Numbered from the stretch's first letter, positions 35,493 through 44,447 are shown. The stretch is 64,000 nt of DNA from Bacteroidales bacterium (GCA_017469425.1 JAFUGJ010000101.1:16523-80522); one strand, 5' to 3'. The notes: generated by a model from the sequence alone, not told the origin. Numbers and translations: made by a program.

Positions 35493-38400
35493 ATGACATT
35501 CAAAGAATATAAGGGATTGGACTTGGTTGCCACCGGCAACCGTGTGTTGGAACGCTGGAAGGAACACAAGGCTTTCGAGAATAGTCTCGAACTCTCGGAA
35601 GGGGAGCCGGAGTTCATCTTCTTTGAAGGTCCTCCTTCTGCCAACGGAATGCCCGGCATACATCATGTGATGGCCCGTTCCATCAAGGATGCCATCTGCC
35701 GCTACAAGAGCCAGACCGGGCACAAGGTGCGTCGCCGCGCAGGATGGGATACCCACGGGCTGCCCGTGGAACTCAGCGTGGAAAAGAAACTCGGCATCAC
35801 CAAGGCCGACATCGGCACCAAAATCACCGTAGAGGAATACAACCGCACCTGCCGCGAGGAGGTGATGAAATATACTGCGGAGTGGGAGAACATGACGCAG
35901 CGTGTGGGCTACTGGGTTGACATGAACGACCCGTACATCACCTACGACAACCGCTACATCGAGACCCTCTGGTATCTGCTTCGCAGGATTTACGACAAGG
36001 GGCTGCTCTACAAGGGCAAGACCATTCAGCCCTATTCTCCTACCGACGGTACGGGCCTGAGTTCCCACGAGCTCAACCAGCCCGGATGCTATAAGGATGT
36101 CACCGACACCACCGCTACCGTGCAGTTCGAAGTCGTCCGCAACGAGGTTTCCGAGAAGCTCTTCGGCGAAGGTCCGGTCTACTTCCTTGCCTGGACCACG
36201 ACGCCATGGACCCTTCCTTCCAATACGGCTCTCTGCGTCGGCCCCAAAATCGACTATGTCCGCGTGAAATCCACCAATCCCTATACCGGGGAACCTGCGG
36301 TATATGTGCTTGCGGAAGCTCTGGTGGGAGCCTGGTTCAATGATAAGATACCCTACGAAGTGCTTCCCGGAAAGATGAAGGGCACGGAGCTCGCGGGCAT
36401 TGCCTACAGGCAGCTGATTCCCTGGTTCAAGCCCGACGGAAAGGCATTTGAAGTCATACTCGGCGACTATGTCACCACCGAGGACGGTACGGGCATAGTG
36501 CATATCGCACCCACCTTCGGCGCCGACGACAAGAAGGTTGCCACCATCGCGGGAATCGCCCCCCTCATGGTTGTCGACCGCGACGGAAATCCCCAGGCGC
36601 AGGTGGACCGCCAGGGGCGCTTCTATCGCCTGGAAGACCTCGACCCAGCCTATGTGGCAGCGTCCGTGGACCCTTCATACAAGGAGTTCGAGGGCCGCTA
36701 TGTGAAGAACGCCATCGAAAACTTCTTCCGCCAGTTCTCCGGACAGGAGCCTCTCGGAAAAGACGCTCCCACGCTCGACATCGACCTCAGCGTCATGCTG
36801 AAGGCGCAGGGCAAGGCTTTCCGCATCCAGAAGCATGTGCACAGCTATCCTCACAGTTGGCGCACCGATGTTCCCATCCTCTACTATCCCCTCGACTCCT
36901 GGTTCATCCGCACCAGCGCGGTGAAGGACGACATGGTGGCCTTGAACAATCAGATACGCTGGAAGCCCGAATCCACCGGTACGGGCCGCTTCGGGGTGTG
37001 GCTCGAGAACATCCAGGACTGGAATCTCAGCCGCAGCCGTTTCTGGGGCACCCCTCTGCCCATCTGGCGTACCGAGGACGGGAAGGAGGAAATCTGCATA
37101 GGGAGCGTAAAAGAACTCTATTCCGAGATAGAAAAGGCGGTAGGGGCCGGTTTCATGGCCTCCAATCCGCTCAAGCTTCAGGGCTTCAACCCCGACGACA
37201 TGAGCAAGGAAAACTACGACCGCATCGACCTGCACCGGCCTTATGTGGATGAAATATTCCTCGTGAGCCCGAGCGGACGCAAGATGGTGCGCGAGAGCGA
37301 CCTCATCGATGTATGGTTCGACTCGGGAGCAATGCCTTATGCCCAGACAGGGCTCCGCGGCCTCGGCACTTCCGACTTCGGCAGCACAGCCGACTTCATT
37401 GCGGAAGGAGTGGACCAGACCCGCGGATGGTTCTATACCCTGCATGCAATCCATACCATGGTAAGCGGCACGCCTGCGTTCAAACGCGTGATTTCCAACG
37501 GCTTGGTGCTCGACAAGAACGGCAACAAGATGAGCAAGCGCCTCGGCAACGCTGTTGACCCCTTCAAGGCCCTTGACACCTACGGGGCCGACGCCCTCCG
37601 CTGGTACATGCTTACCAATGCCCAGCCCTGGGATAATCTGCGTTTCGACGAGGCCGGAGTGGACGAGGTGCGCCGCAAGTTCTTCGGCACGCTCTACAAC
37701 ACCTACTCTTTCTTCGCCCTCTATGCCAATGTGGACGGCTTCGACCCTTGTGCCGAAGAGGTACCGGTGGCTCTGCGGCCCGAAATCGACAGGTGGATAG
37801 TATCGCTTCAGAACAGCCTCATCCGCGATGTGCGCGCCGCATACGAAGACTACGACATCACCCTTGCAGGCAGACTCATCCAGACCTTCGTCTGCGACCA
37901 TCTTTCCAACTGGTATGTGCGTCTGAACCGCAAGCGCTTCTGGGGTGGGGAATTCTCCGCCGACAAACTCTCCGCGTATCAGACCCTTTACGGAGTGCTC
38001 CGTACCGTGGCCCTGCTCTCCGCTCCCATCGCTCCTTTTTATGCCGACGAACTCTGGCGCGACCTCGTGCCCGCTTCGGAGTGCGTGCATTTCGAGTCCA
38101 TGCCGGAGGCGGACGGCGCTCTTATCGACAAAGACCTGGAGCAGCGCATGGAGCTTGCCCAGAAGGCCACTTCGCTCGTGCTTGCGCTTCGCCGCAAGGT
38201 GAACATCAAGGTCAAGCAGCCGCTTGCCAAAATGCTGATTCCGGTCATTTCGGAGGAACTTCGTTCCGCGCTCGAAAAGGTCAAGGACATCATTCTTGCC
38301 GAGGTGAATGTCAAGGACGCCGAGTTCATTGCCGACACCGCCGGTATCATCACCAAGAAAATCAAACCCAACTTCCGTGTCCTTGGCAAGAAGCATGGCG

Positions 38401-38882
38401 CCCGGATGAAGGAGATTGCCGCTGCGTTCGCCAAGCTCGACCAGGCAGGAATTTCGGACATCCAGGCTTCGGAGCAGTATACCCTCGCACTGCCTTCAGG
38501 TCCGATAGTGCTCGTGCCTGAAGACTACGAAATCACTTCCGAGGACATGCCCGGCTGGCTCGTGGCTTCGGACGGGCCGCTCACCATCGCGCTCGACATC
38601 CAGCTCACCGATGCACTGCGCAGGGAAGGCACTGCCCGCGAACTTATCAACCGTATCCAGAACCTGCGCAAGGACAGCGGATTCGAGGTTACCGACCGCG
38701 TTAGCGTGCATGTCGTGGCCGATGGCGAGTCTTACGACGAACTTGAAGACGCTTTGGCGGATTATAAGGACTATATTGCATCGCAGACCCTCGCCGTGGC
38801 TCTGACCCTCGCCCGTGAAGGCGAAGGCGCAGAGGTGGAGTGGAACGATGCCGTAATAAAGATAAATGTAATACGAAAATAA
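35493..38882 (+). CDS. ileS: Isoleucyl-tRNA synthetase
   Basis: 1129 aa, the long eukaryote-like (type 2) form common in Bacteroidetes. HIGH region PPSANGMPGIHH (about 48-59), editing domain with LAWTTTPWTLPSNTAL, KMSKR in NKMSKRLGNAVDP, then the anticodon-binding domain (DNLRFDEAGVDEVRRKFFGTL) and a long C-terminal extension. Eukaryote-like IleRS forms are often less sensitive to mupirocin; that is a family property, not tested here. Confidence 0.96.
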   Translation: MTFKEYKGLDLVATGNRVLERWKEHKAFENSLELSEGEPEFIFFEGPPSANGMPGIHHVMARSIKDAICRYKSQTGHKVRRRAGWDTHGLPVELSVEKKLGITKADIGTKITVEEYNRTCREEVMKYTAEWENMTQRVGYWVDMNDPYITYDNRYIETLWYLLRRIYDKGLLYKGKTIQPYSPTDGTGLSSHELNQPGCYKDVTDTTATVQFEVVRNEVSEKLFGEGPVYFLAWTTTPWTLPSNTALCVGPKIDYVRVKSTNPYTGEPAVYVLAEALVGAWFNDKIPYEVLPGKMKGTELAGIAYRQLIPWFKPDGKAFEVILGDYVTTEDGTGIVHIAPTFGADDKKVATIAGIAPLMVVDRDGNPQAQVDRQGRFYRLEDLDPAYVAASVDPSYKEFEGRYVKNAIENFFRQFSGQEPLGKDAPTLDIDLSVMLKAQGKAFRIQKHVHSYPHSWRTDVPILYYPLDSWFIRTSAVKDDMVALNNQIRWKPESTGTGRFGVWLENIQDWNLSRSRFWGTPLPIWRTEDGKEEICIGSVKELYSEIEKAVGAGFMASNPLKLQGFNPDDMSKENYDRIDLHRPYVDEIFLVSPSGRKMVRESDLIDVWFDSGAMPYAQTGLRGLGTSDFGSTADFIAEGVDQTRGWFYTLHAIHTMVSGTPAFKRVISNGLVLDKNGNKMSKRLGNAVDPFKALDTYGADALRWYMLTNAQPWDNLRFDEAGVDEVRRKFFGTLYNTYSFFALYANVDGFDPCAEEVPVALRPEIDRWIVSLQNSLIRDVRAAYEDYDITLAGRLIQTFVCDHLSNWYVRLNRKRFWGGEFSADKLSAYQTLYGVLRTVALLSAPIAPFYADELWRDLVPASECVHFESMPEADGALIDKDLEQRMELAQKATSLVLALRRKVNIKVKQPLAKMLIPVISEELRSALEKVKDIILAEVNVKDAEFIADTAGIITKKIKPNFRVLGKKHGARMKEIAAAFAKLDQAGISDIQASEQYTLALPSGPIVLVPEDYEITSEDMPGWLVASDGPLTIALDIQLTDALRREGTARELINRIQNLRKDSGFEVTDRVSVHVVADGESYDELEDALADYKDYIASQTLAVALTLAREGEGAEVEWNDAVIKINVIRK

Positions 38883-38891
38883 GTATATACT

Positions 38892-39293
38892 ATGGCAGAA
38901 CAAGTTAAAACCCGTTATTCTGATGAAGAGCTTGCCGAGTTCAGGCAAATCATCGAAGGAATGCTGGAAAAGGCCAAGGCGGAGTACAACACACTCAGGG
39001 CCGTGGTAATGCACGGGGGCAACAACGACATCGAGGACACTTCGCCCTCGTTCCGTACTGTAGAGGATGATGGAGCCAACCAGCTTACGAAAGAAGAGGC
39101 GAGCCAGCTCGCACAGCGCCAGTACAAGTTCATAAAGAACCTTGAGGCTGCGCTCATCCGCATTGAAAACAAGACTTATGGAATCTGCCGGGTTACCGGC
39201 AAACTGATTCCGAAGGAGAGGCTTCGCCTTGTTCCTCATGCCACGCTCACCGTGGAGGCCAAGGAGATGCTTGCAAGGCAGGGTAAGAATTAG
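38892..39293 (+). CDS. DksA/TraR-like protein with a degenerate zinc finger
   Basis: 133 aa. An N-terminal coiled coil (DEELAEFRQIIEGMLEKAKAEY) and the C-terminal TYGICRVTGKLIPKERLRLVPHATLTVEAKE follow the DksA layout, but only one of the four zinc cysteines remains. Such forms are widespread in Bacteroidetes. Binding in the RNA polymerase secondary channel is plausible by analogy. It lies between ileS and lspA with gaps of 9 and 3 bases. Confidence 0.88.
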   Translation: MAEQVKTRYSDEELAEFRQIIEGMLEKAKAEYNTLRAVVMHGGNNDIEDTSPSFRTVEDDGANQLTKEEASQLAQRQYKFIKNLEAALIRIENKTYGICRVTGKLIPKERLRLVPHATLTVEAKEMLARQGKN

Positions 39294-39296
39294 CTT

Positions 39297-39845
39297 ATGA
39301 AAGTGTCCAGGGGGGCGAGGCTCCTCATATTGGGAGTATTGTTGGTTGTCGTCGATCAGGTGATAAAGTACCTGGTCAAGACCAATATGTCGCTTGGCGA
39401 ACAGATTCCCGTCATCGGGAACTGGTTCCGCCTTTGTTTCGTTGAAAACGAGGGCATGGCTTTCGGAATGAAGTTCGGGGGCAGCGTGGGCAAGTTCCTG
39501 CTGTCGCTTTTCCGCATTGTGCTGTTTTGCCTGCTCTGCTGGTGGATTTCCTCACTCGACCGTAAAAACAAGGCACCTGCAGGCGTTCTCGTAGGCTTGA
39601 CCATGATTACTGCCGGGGCCCTCGGCAACATTATAGACTGCCTTTTCTACGGGCTTGTATGGGATTATGCTCCGTTCATGTTCGGAAAGGTAGTGGACAT
39701 GTTCTATTTCCCGCTAATCCATAATTCAGCCGGAGAAGTCATATTTTTCAGTCCGGTGTTCAATTTTGCCGATTCCTGCGTGACGGTCGGAGCTTTCTAT
39801 CTGCTCCTTTTCCAGTGGAAATTCTTTGTGAAGGAAGAAAAATAA
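39297..39845 (+). CDS. lspA: Lipoprotein signal peptidase (SPase II)
   Basis: 182 aa with four membrane segments. Removes signal peptides from prolipoproteins after lipidation. Conserved DQVIKYLVK near residue 21, VENEGMAFGM, GALGNIIDCLFYG (first catalytic Asp) and FNFADSCVTVG (second catalytic Asp). The window itself encodes several lipoprotein substrates. Confidence 0.95.
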   Translation: MKVSRGARLLILGVLLVVVDQVIKYLVKTNMSLGEQIPVIGNWFRLCFVENEGMAFGMKFGGSVGKFLLSLFRIVLFCLLCWWISSLDRKNKAPAGVLVGLTMITAGALGNIIDCLFYGLVWDYAPFMFGKVVDMFYFPLIHNSAGEVIFFSPVFNFADSCVTVGAFYLLLFQWKFFVKEEK

Positions 39846-39876
39846 AATCAGCCTCGGAGCAATCCGAGGCTGATTT
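39845..39876. terminator. Bidirectional terminator between lspA and the barrel protein gene
   Basis: A perfect 14-base stem (AAATCAGCCTCGGA / TCCGAGGCTGATTT) with a GCAA tetraloop, followed by TCTTTT on the plus strand and A-rich on the other side. It serves both convergent units. Confidence 0.88.
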
Positions 39877-39894
39877 CTTTTCAATACGCCGGTT

Positions 39895-40461
39895 TTAGAA
39901 CAGGTATGCCACGCCGAAGTGGAAACCACCGGTCGTGACAGAGTCGTCGGATTCCTTTATGCGGTTCAGCAGACCCTTGTTGTAACCTACGCTGATGCGT
40001 ATGATGTCCATTACATCAAGAGCTACGCCTCCGCCGACGAGAATGTCGAAGCGCTTGGCAATGTCAACATCCTTGTCGTAAAGGTTGATGCTTACACCGG
40101 AACTCTCCACTTTGTCGCTGAGTCCGATGCTGAAGGTAGGGCCGAGGAATGGAACAAGGTTGAATCCTTCGGCAAGAGTGACGGTGTAGTTGGCAAGAAC
40201 GGGAATTCCCAAGTTGAATTCCTTGATGGTTGCGCCGCCTTGATCGCCGCTGAGGAAGTTGACGACTGCGCCGAGCGAAACTGCCAGGCTCTGGTCGAGT
40301 ACATAATTGTAGTTGGCACCGACATATACGCCTCCTACGGAGTAGGAATCGTCGCCGTCCGAATACTTTTTGCCCTGATAACCTGCGCCGACTCCAATCT
40401 GTGCGCTTGCACTGATGGCTGCTGCAGCCGCGAGTGCGAGAGTGATGATAATTCTTTTCAT
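39895..40461 (-). CDS. PorT-like outer membrane beta-barrel protein
   Basis: 188 aa. Signal peptide MKRIIITLALAAAAAISASAQ. Alternating beta segments (VGAGYQGKKYS, GANYNYVLDQSLAVSLGAVVNF, NLGIPVLANYTVTL, LVPFLGPTFSIGL) and a terminal aromatic residue (FHFGVAYLF) indicate an eight-stranded barrel. The function is unknown. Last gene of a minus-strand trio with the EF-hand protein (14 bases upstream). Confidence 0.82.
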   Translation of the reverse strand: MKRIIITLALAAAAAISASAQIGVGAGYQGKKYSDGDDSYSVGGVYVGANYNYVLDQSLAVSLGAVVNFLSGDQGGATIKEFNLGIPVLANYTVTLAEGFNLVPFLGPTFSIGLSDKVESSGVSINLYDKDVDIAKRFDILVGGGVALDVMDIIRISVGYNKGLLNRIKESDDSVTTGGFHFGVAYLF

Positions 40462-40475
40462 GTTATATATACTGA

Positions 40476-42677
40476 TTATTCTGCATTTTCAGATATGGTT
40501 TCTTCAACTGTTTCCGCTGCATCGACTGCGGCTTCCACTGCTTCGGCGGCCTGCTGTTTGGCAGCCTTGCATGCCTGGTACTTCGTGTATCCGAGGTAAC
40601 CGCATCCTGCCAGAAGGAGCACGACTATCGTCCAGACAAGGCAGCGCTTGCGCACCACCTTCTTGCGCTCTGCAGGGTCAACCGCAGTAAGCTTGGGATA
40701 TTTTACGAGAGTGGTAAGCGTCTTTCCGAACTTCGTGTTCACATACGCGGCGGCATTGATGGCCCAGCCGTTGGCATTGAGCACGGGGCCGAGGTCGCGC
40801 TTGCGGAGTTTGCGCCAGGTGATGAATACGGAAGGCAGGGAAATTACCAGCATAACGGCGATGATTACGAGAACCACTTTGACGAATCCGAGGTTCGCGG
40901 CTCCTTTCGCAAGCGATACGAGCGCCTGTCCGATGAATCCGAGAGCCATGCCTATTGCGGCGAAGATGCCTGCGAACTTGGCGATGTCGAAGGTACTCTG
41001 CACGGTTGCGGCGGCTCCTTCCTTGCTTGAGGTAGCGCTGTCGGCCGAAGCGGTGAGATTCGCCATCGAAGCGTCGTTCTTTTCCGCTGCGGACTTGTCA
41101 ATCTTGTCGGAAATCCATTTGCCTACCTTCTTATACGGAGCCCAGAAAGCCTGGCGGAGGCTGATGGGATTGTCGATGATGCCGGTGACGGTTGCGTCGT
41201 ACTGCTCTCCTGCGCGGTCGTAGAAGATTGCGTTCTTTCCGACGCGAAGTCCGTCCACATCACCGTCGGTAAGCACGGCTGCAATGGGGAAACTCTTGCC
41301 GCTGACTTTGCTCACGCAGTTGCAATACAGGATATACATTCCGCTCAGGGCCGAAATATCTCCCTGCTTTCCGGCATCCAGGACCTTGACGCACAGGTCA
41401 GTGCTTCTCTGGTCGATGTAGAGCCGTCCTGCCTGGAAGATGGCTTTGGTGTCGGGATTTTTGTCGTAGAAGTCTTCAAGCACGACATAGTTCTTGAGGA
41501 AAGTGTAGAAGTCGCGCACATAGTGCAGGAGCTTGTCTACGGCCTCGATGCTGAGGGCTTCTTCCTCAAGGGCCTTGTCCTCAGCGATGAGTCCGAGCAG
41601 TATTGCCTTGCAGTCGGCCTTGAGCGCTGCATTGACCGCTTCGATGCCGAGGGGTTCGACTTCGGCGCCCTTCTTTGCGGCTTTCCAAGCATTGTAGCTG
41701 TCGAACTTCGCAAGGGTTTCCTGCCATTCAGCCTCGCTGATTTCTTCCTTATCGGGGAAAACCAGGCTTTTCAGCGCTGCGACTGCGCCCTGCCATGCGG
41801 GGTTGATGCCGTTTCCGAGGGGAAGTTTTCCGTCTTTTACGGGACGGGCGAGGGGATAGGTCGCAATTTCTCCCGTGGCTGCGGAAAGGTCGCCACCGCT
41901 GATGGCTCCGACCTTGTCCACCGACACATCCACGACTCCGGCAACGCTTTCGTCGAAGCTGATGAGTTTGCAGCGCATGAAGAAATCGGCAACTTTATCT
42001 TTTACGGCCTCGCATGCGGCAAGGGCTGCTTCTGTGTTGTCGCCGAAAGGTCCTTTGTCTTCGGCGGCCTTCCATGCGCTGTAATCTGCGAGGGCTGTGT
42101 AGAAGGCTTCAATCTGGTCGGTATTCACGCCATCCGCGCCGCTGCGGTCCTTGCTGGAGCCGATGGTGGCGATGATGTTCTTGATGGTCTCTTTGATTTG
42201 CCCGTCATCAGTGCTGGCTTCGGTGATGATGCCGTCGCCGTTGAAGCGGGTTTCGGCAAATATTTTCTCGTTGTCGGAAGTTTCGGCAAGGGAGATGCCG
42301 TCCTTCTCGATGCCGAGGTTTGAAAGAATCTGGCGGGCGGATTTTTCGAGCCTTGCGCCTTCTTCGCTCTTCTTGTTGAAGTCGCTGAATTTCAGGCTGT
42401 CGCCGCCTTTGATAAGGATTTCGGGGGTCTTCAGCACCGAGGTGAGCCACTGCGAAGCTGCAATGACTTCATCGACATGGATGCGTCCGTCGCCGTCGGC
42501 ATCCAGGAGGGAAAGGGTCTTGGCATCGAACTCCAAGCCTGTGGTGGGGCAGCTGAGCACCGTCCACTTCTTGCGGTCGAGTTCGTGCAGGTGTGCGATG
42601 TCTTCACCGCTTTCAATCTTCACGCGGACGGACCCGCCCACGGAAGCGTATTTCCAGTTGTAGCTTTCTTTGGACAT
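40476..42677 (-). CDS. Large membrane protein with a canonical EF-hand
   Basis: 733 aa, not a family I can name. A perfect EF-hand loop DADGDGRIHVDE lies at residues 59-70, and a second DxNGDGxI-like loop (RFNGDGIITE) near 145. The middle is long, helical, Ala- and Lys-rich. Three membrane segments follow: FAGIFAAIGMALGFIGQAL, VVLVIIAVMLVISLPSVFI (about 575-635) and VWTIVVLLLAGCGYLGY (about 690). The C-terminus is Ala/Glu-rich. No signal peptide. Calcium binding is strongly suggested by the loop. It lies between an endonuclease-fold lipoprotein and a barrel protein. Confidence 0.75.
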   Translation of the reverse strand: MSKESYNWKYASVGGSVRVKIESGEDIAHLHELDRKKWTVLSCPTTGLEFDAKTLSLLDADGDGRIHVDEVIAASQWLTSVLKTPEILIKGGDSLKFSDFNKKSEEGARLEKSARQILSNLGIEKDGISLAETSDNEKIFAETRFNGDGIITEASTDDGQIKETIKNIIATIGSSKDRSGADGVNTDQIEAFYTALADYSAWKAAEDKGPFGDNTEAALAACEAVKDKVADFFMRCKLISFDESVAGVVDVSVDKVGAISGGDLSAATGEIATYPLARPVKDGKLPLGNGINPAWQGAVAALKSLVFPDKEEISEAEWQETLAKFDSYNAWKAAKKGAEVEPLGIEAVNAALKADCKAILLGLIAEDKALEEEALSIEAVDKLLHYVRDFYTFLKNYVVLEDFYDKNPDTKAIFQAGRLYIDQRSTDLCVKVLDAGKQGDISALSGMYILYCNCVSKVSGKSFPIAAVLTDGDVDGLRVGKNAIFYDRAGEQYDATVTGIIDNPISLRQAFWAPYKKVGKWISDKIDKSAAEKNDASMANLTASADSATSSKEGAAATVQSTFDIAKFAGIFAAIGMALGFIGQALVSLAKGAANLGFVKVVLVIIAVMLVISLPSVFITWRKLRKRDLGPVLNANGWAINAAAYVNTKFGKTLTTLVKYPKLTAVDPAERKKVVRKRCLVWTIVVLLLAGCGYLGYTKYQACKAAKQQAAEAVEAAVDAAETVEETISENAE

Positions 42678-42689
42678 ATCGTTGTTTGT

Positions 42690-43538
42690 TTAGAATACGA
42701 GGATTGCCGCCACGGGGTAGTGGTCGGAAATGTAGGGGATGTTTTCGTAGGTCTTGCGAATGCATTCGAACAGCGGGGTGGCGCTGAATCCGGATTCGTA
42801 GATGTAGTCGATGGCGGTGTCGCGGTCGGTCGTGCCCCATCCGTTGTAGGTTACGAGGCTGTCGGTGACGGGAGCGATGTCACGCACGGATTCCATGCGC
42901 CCGACGAGGCTCTGCAGGCAGGGGTCGCCAAGCTCGACATTGAAGTCGCCTGTGAGAATCATGGGGTATCCTTCGGGATTTATGTCGTCGATGCGGTCAA
43001 CGATGAGGCTGAGCCCCTTGGCACGGGCAACAGGTCCGATGTGGTCCAGATGCGTATTTACATAGTAGTAATTCTTGTTGTAGCGCTTGTCTTTGAGAAG
43101 GGCCCAGGTTGCGGTGCGGAAGCACGCGGCGTCCCATCCCCTGGAAGGAACCTCCGGGGTCTCGGACAGCCAGAAATTGCCCCATTTTACAAGTTCCTGC
43201 GTCTTGGTGTTCCAGAAGATGGCCATCACTTCGCCCTTGGTGTCGCCGTCGTCGCGGTGTACGCCTACATATTTGTAATCGGGGCAGGTTTCGGTGAGAT
43301 AGTCAAGTTGCATCTGCAACGCTTCCTGCAGGCCGAAAATGTCCGGCTGCTGGTCTGCAATCATTGCGGGCGACGCGCTCTTTCGCTTGTCCCAGTGATT
43401 GTCGCCGTCGTGGGCGGTACCTACGCGGATGTTGTAGGATATTACCTTTAGGGTCTGTTGTTTTTCTTTTTTGCAGCCGCTGAGGCTTGCGGGGAGAATG
43501 ACGGCAATGCCGAGAAGGATGATGAATATTCGTTTCAT
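42690..43538 (-). CDS. Endonuclease/exonuclease/phosphatase family lipoprotein
   Basis: 282 aa. Signal ending ILPASLSGC gives a lipoprotein (Cys22). The EEP fold motifs are VISYNIRVG, IFGLQEAL (metal Glu), NTHLDHIG, LTGDFNVELG and the terminal ISDHYPVAA (catalytic Asp-His). Related secreted Bacteroidetes proteins act on phosphoesters such as nucleic acids, phospholipids or phosphoinositides; the substrate is not deducible here. First gene of a trio under the promoter at 43564. Confidence 0.85.
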   Translation of the reverse strand: MKRIFIILLGIAVILPASLSGCKKEKQQTLKVISYNIRVGTAHDGDNHWDKRKSASPAMIADQQPDIFGLQEALQMQLDYLTETCPDYKYVGVHRDDGDTKGEVMAIFWNTKTQELVKWGNFWLSETPEVPSRGWDAACFRTATWALLKDKRYNKNYYYVNTHLDHIGPVARAKGLSLIVDRIDDINPEGYPMILTGDFNVELGDPCLQSLVGRMESVRDIAPVTDSLVTYNGWGTTDRDTAIDYIYESGFSATPLFECIRKTYENIPYISDHYPVAAILVF

Positions 43539-43563
43539 CTTGCTGAATGGATTTAGATTTACA

Positions 43564-43571
43564 CAAAAGTA
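43564..43571 (-). promoter_or_regulatory. -7 box of the EEP lipoprotein-EF-hand-barrel genes
   Basis: The minus strand reads TACTTTTG, with a TTTTG about 20 bases upstream of it as -33 element and 25 bases to the ATG. Confidence 0.7.
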
Positions 43572-43585
43572 ACTTTTTTATTCCA

Positions 43586-43617
43586 TTTGTCAAAATAAAT
43601 AAAAATCCATAACTTTG
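43586..43617 (+). promoter_or_regulatory. Promoter of tRNA-Ser
   Basis: TTTG at 43586-43589, 20 bases, then TAACTTTG at 43610-43617: a full Bacteroidetes promoter about 70 bases upstream of the tRNA, divergent from the EEP gene promoter. Confidence 0.75.
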
Positions 43618-43686
43618 CGTTCCCTTTCGGACTGGAGTTCCGTCTGGGCACGCCTTGCAGCCGGAAGTGCTGCACCGCGTTAACAT

Positions 43687-43771
43687 GGAGGAATGGCCGA
43701 GTGGTCGATGGCGGCAGTCTTGAAAACTGTTGTGCGGCAACGCACCGGGGGTTCGAATCCCTCTTCCTCCG
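43687..43771 (+). tRNA. tRNA-Ser, anticodon TGA
   Basis: 85 bases. Acceptor arms GGAGGAA and TTCCTCC, discriminator G, anticodon loop CTTGAAA (anticodon TGA), a long class II variable arm (TGTGCGGCAACGCAC) and a standard T-loop GTTCGAATC. The 3' CCA is not encoded. The gene is followed immediately by the structured element at 43778-43907 and accessory DNA, as expected for an integration site. Confidence 0.96.
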
Positions 43772-43777
43772 CGCAAT

Positions 43778-43907
43778 GCAATCAGAATCAGGTGCCGCAC
43801 ATGAGTGCGGCATTTGTGTTTGCCGGTGCGCCCGTTGAAAGCTTGCTTTCATAAGGGTGTGCCGGCAAACACAAAGCAACCTATGGTTGCACCTGCATAC
43901 TGATTGC
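43778..43907 (+). ncRNA. Compact four-helix structured element downstream of tRNA-Ser
   Basis: Five segments abut with almost no linkers. An outer stem pairs 43778-43792 with 43892-43907 (GCAATCAG / CTGATTGC plus an inner 4-base part). Helix 1 is TGCCGCAC-ATGA-GTGCGGCA (43793-43812). Helix 2 is 21 pairs (43813-43833 with 43855-43875), three of them G-U, capped by TGAAAGC/GCTTTCA. Helix 3 is GCAACC-TAT-GGTTGC (43876-43890). The G-U pairs argue for an RNA fold. It may be processed from the tRNA transcript. Helix 1 followed by TTTGTGTTT could also be a terminator. Confidence 0.6.
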
Positions 43908-43946
43908 TCCCGGACATCAGGGAAAAGGCACGGCGCGGCCGTGGCT

Positions 43947-43960
43947 AATCCCTCTTCCTC
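43947..43960 (+). repeat. 14-base copy of the tRNA-Ser 3' end (att-like)
   Basis: AATCCCTCTTCCTC is identical to 43756-43769 inside the tRNA T-arm and acceptor stem. Such duplications are left when an element integrates at a tRNA end. No integrase is present in the 177 bases between the copies. The surrounding 43908-44668 contains short GC-rich hairpins (for example AGGGGC-GCT-GCCCCT), direct repeats and repeat R, but no gene I can support. Confidence 0.45.
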
Positions 43961-44202
43961 TTCGCTCAGGAAGAAGCTTGGTTTGCGTCAGGCTCTTTTT
44001 AGGGGCGCTGCCCCTGATGTATTCCGCGGATTCCGGCCTTCGTCCTTCGGACCGGCCTCCGCCGTTTGCGCTGGGGCTCTCAATGAATATTCTTCTGAAC
44101 TATTGCTTGCCGACAGTGCGGGAAGGCCAAGGTGGCTGACACCTTCGGCCCTGGCGGGCCTTAAATAGGCTGAAATGTCTTCAAGCTGCCGGAGGCCTGT
44201 CA

Positions 44203-44272
44203 GTTGTTGGACCACCTCCGTAAAAATAGGCCGTTTTTGACGGACCCATGCCAGGTTGTTGGACCACCTCCG
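44203..44272. repeat. Two 18-base direct repeats
   Basis: GTTGTTGGACCACCTCCG occurs at 44203-44220 and again at 44255-44272, a period of 52 bases. Only two copies are present and the spacer is unrelated, so it is not a CRISPR array. It sits just upstream of the long repeat at 44293. Confidence 0.75.
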
Positions 44273-44292
44273 GCATCGAAGCCTTGTTTTGA

Positions 44293-44447
44293 TTTGAAAA
44301 GAATTAATCGGCGTCGAAATAATTGGGCAGCGATTTTGCTGCGCGATATTAAATAATTGATTATTAATAACTTCGCAACTTACTATCGCTGGAAATGAGC
44401 GATAGTTTTTAAGTAATCGCCTGGCTATTAACGATTTAAGGACGCGC
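44293..44447. repeat. Long direct repeat containing palindrome R, copy 3
   Basis: About 155 bases that recur, with roughly ten differences, at 46968-47124. The palindrome core is at 44382-44406 (ACTATCGC / GCGATAGT). The pair encloses an AT-rich two-gene segment. Confidence 0.88.

Noticed and set aside
44203-44272. CRISPR array
   Set aside because: There are only two repeat units of 18 bases, no cas genes, and nothing CRISPR-like elsewhere in the window.
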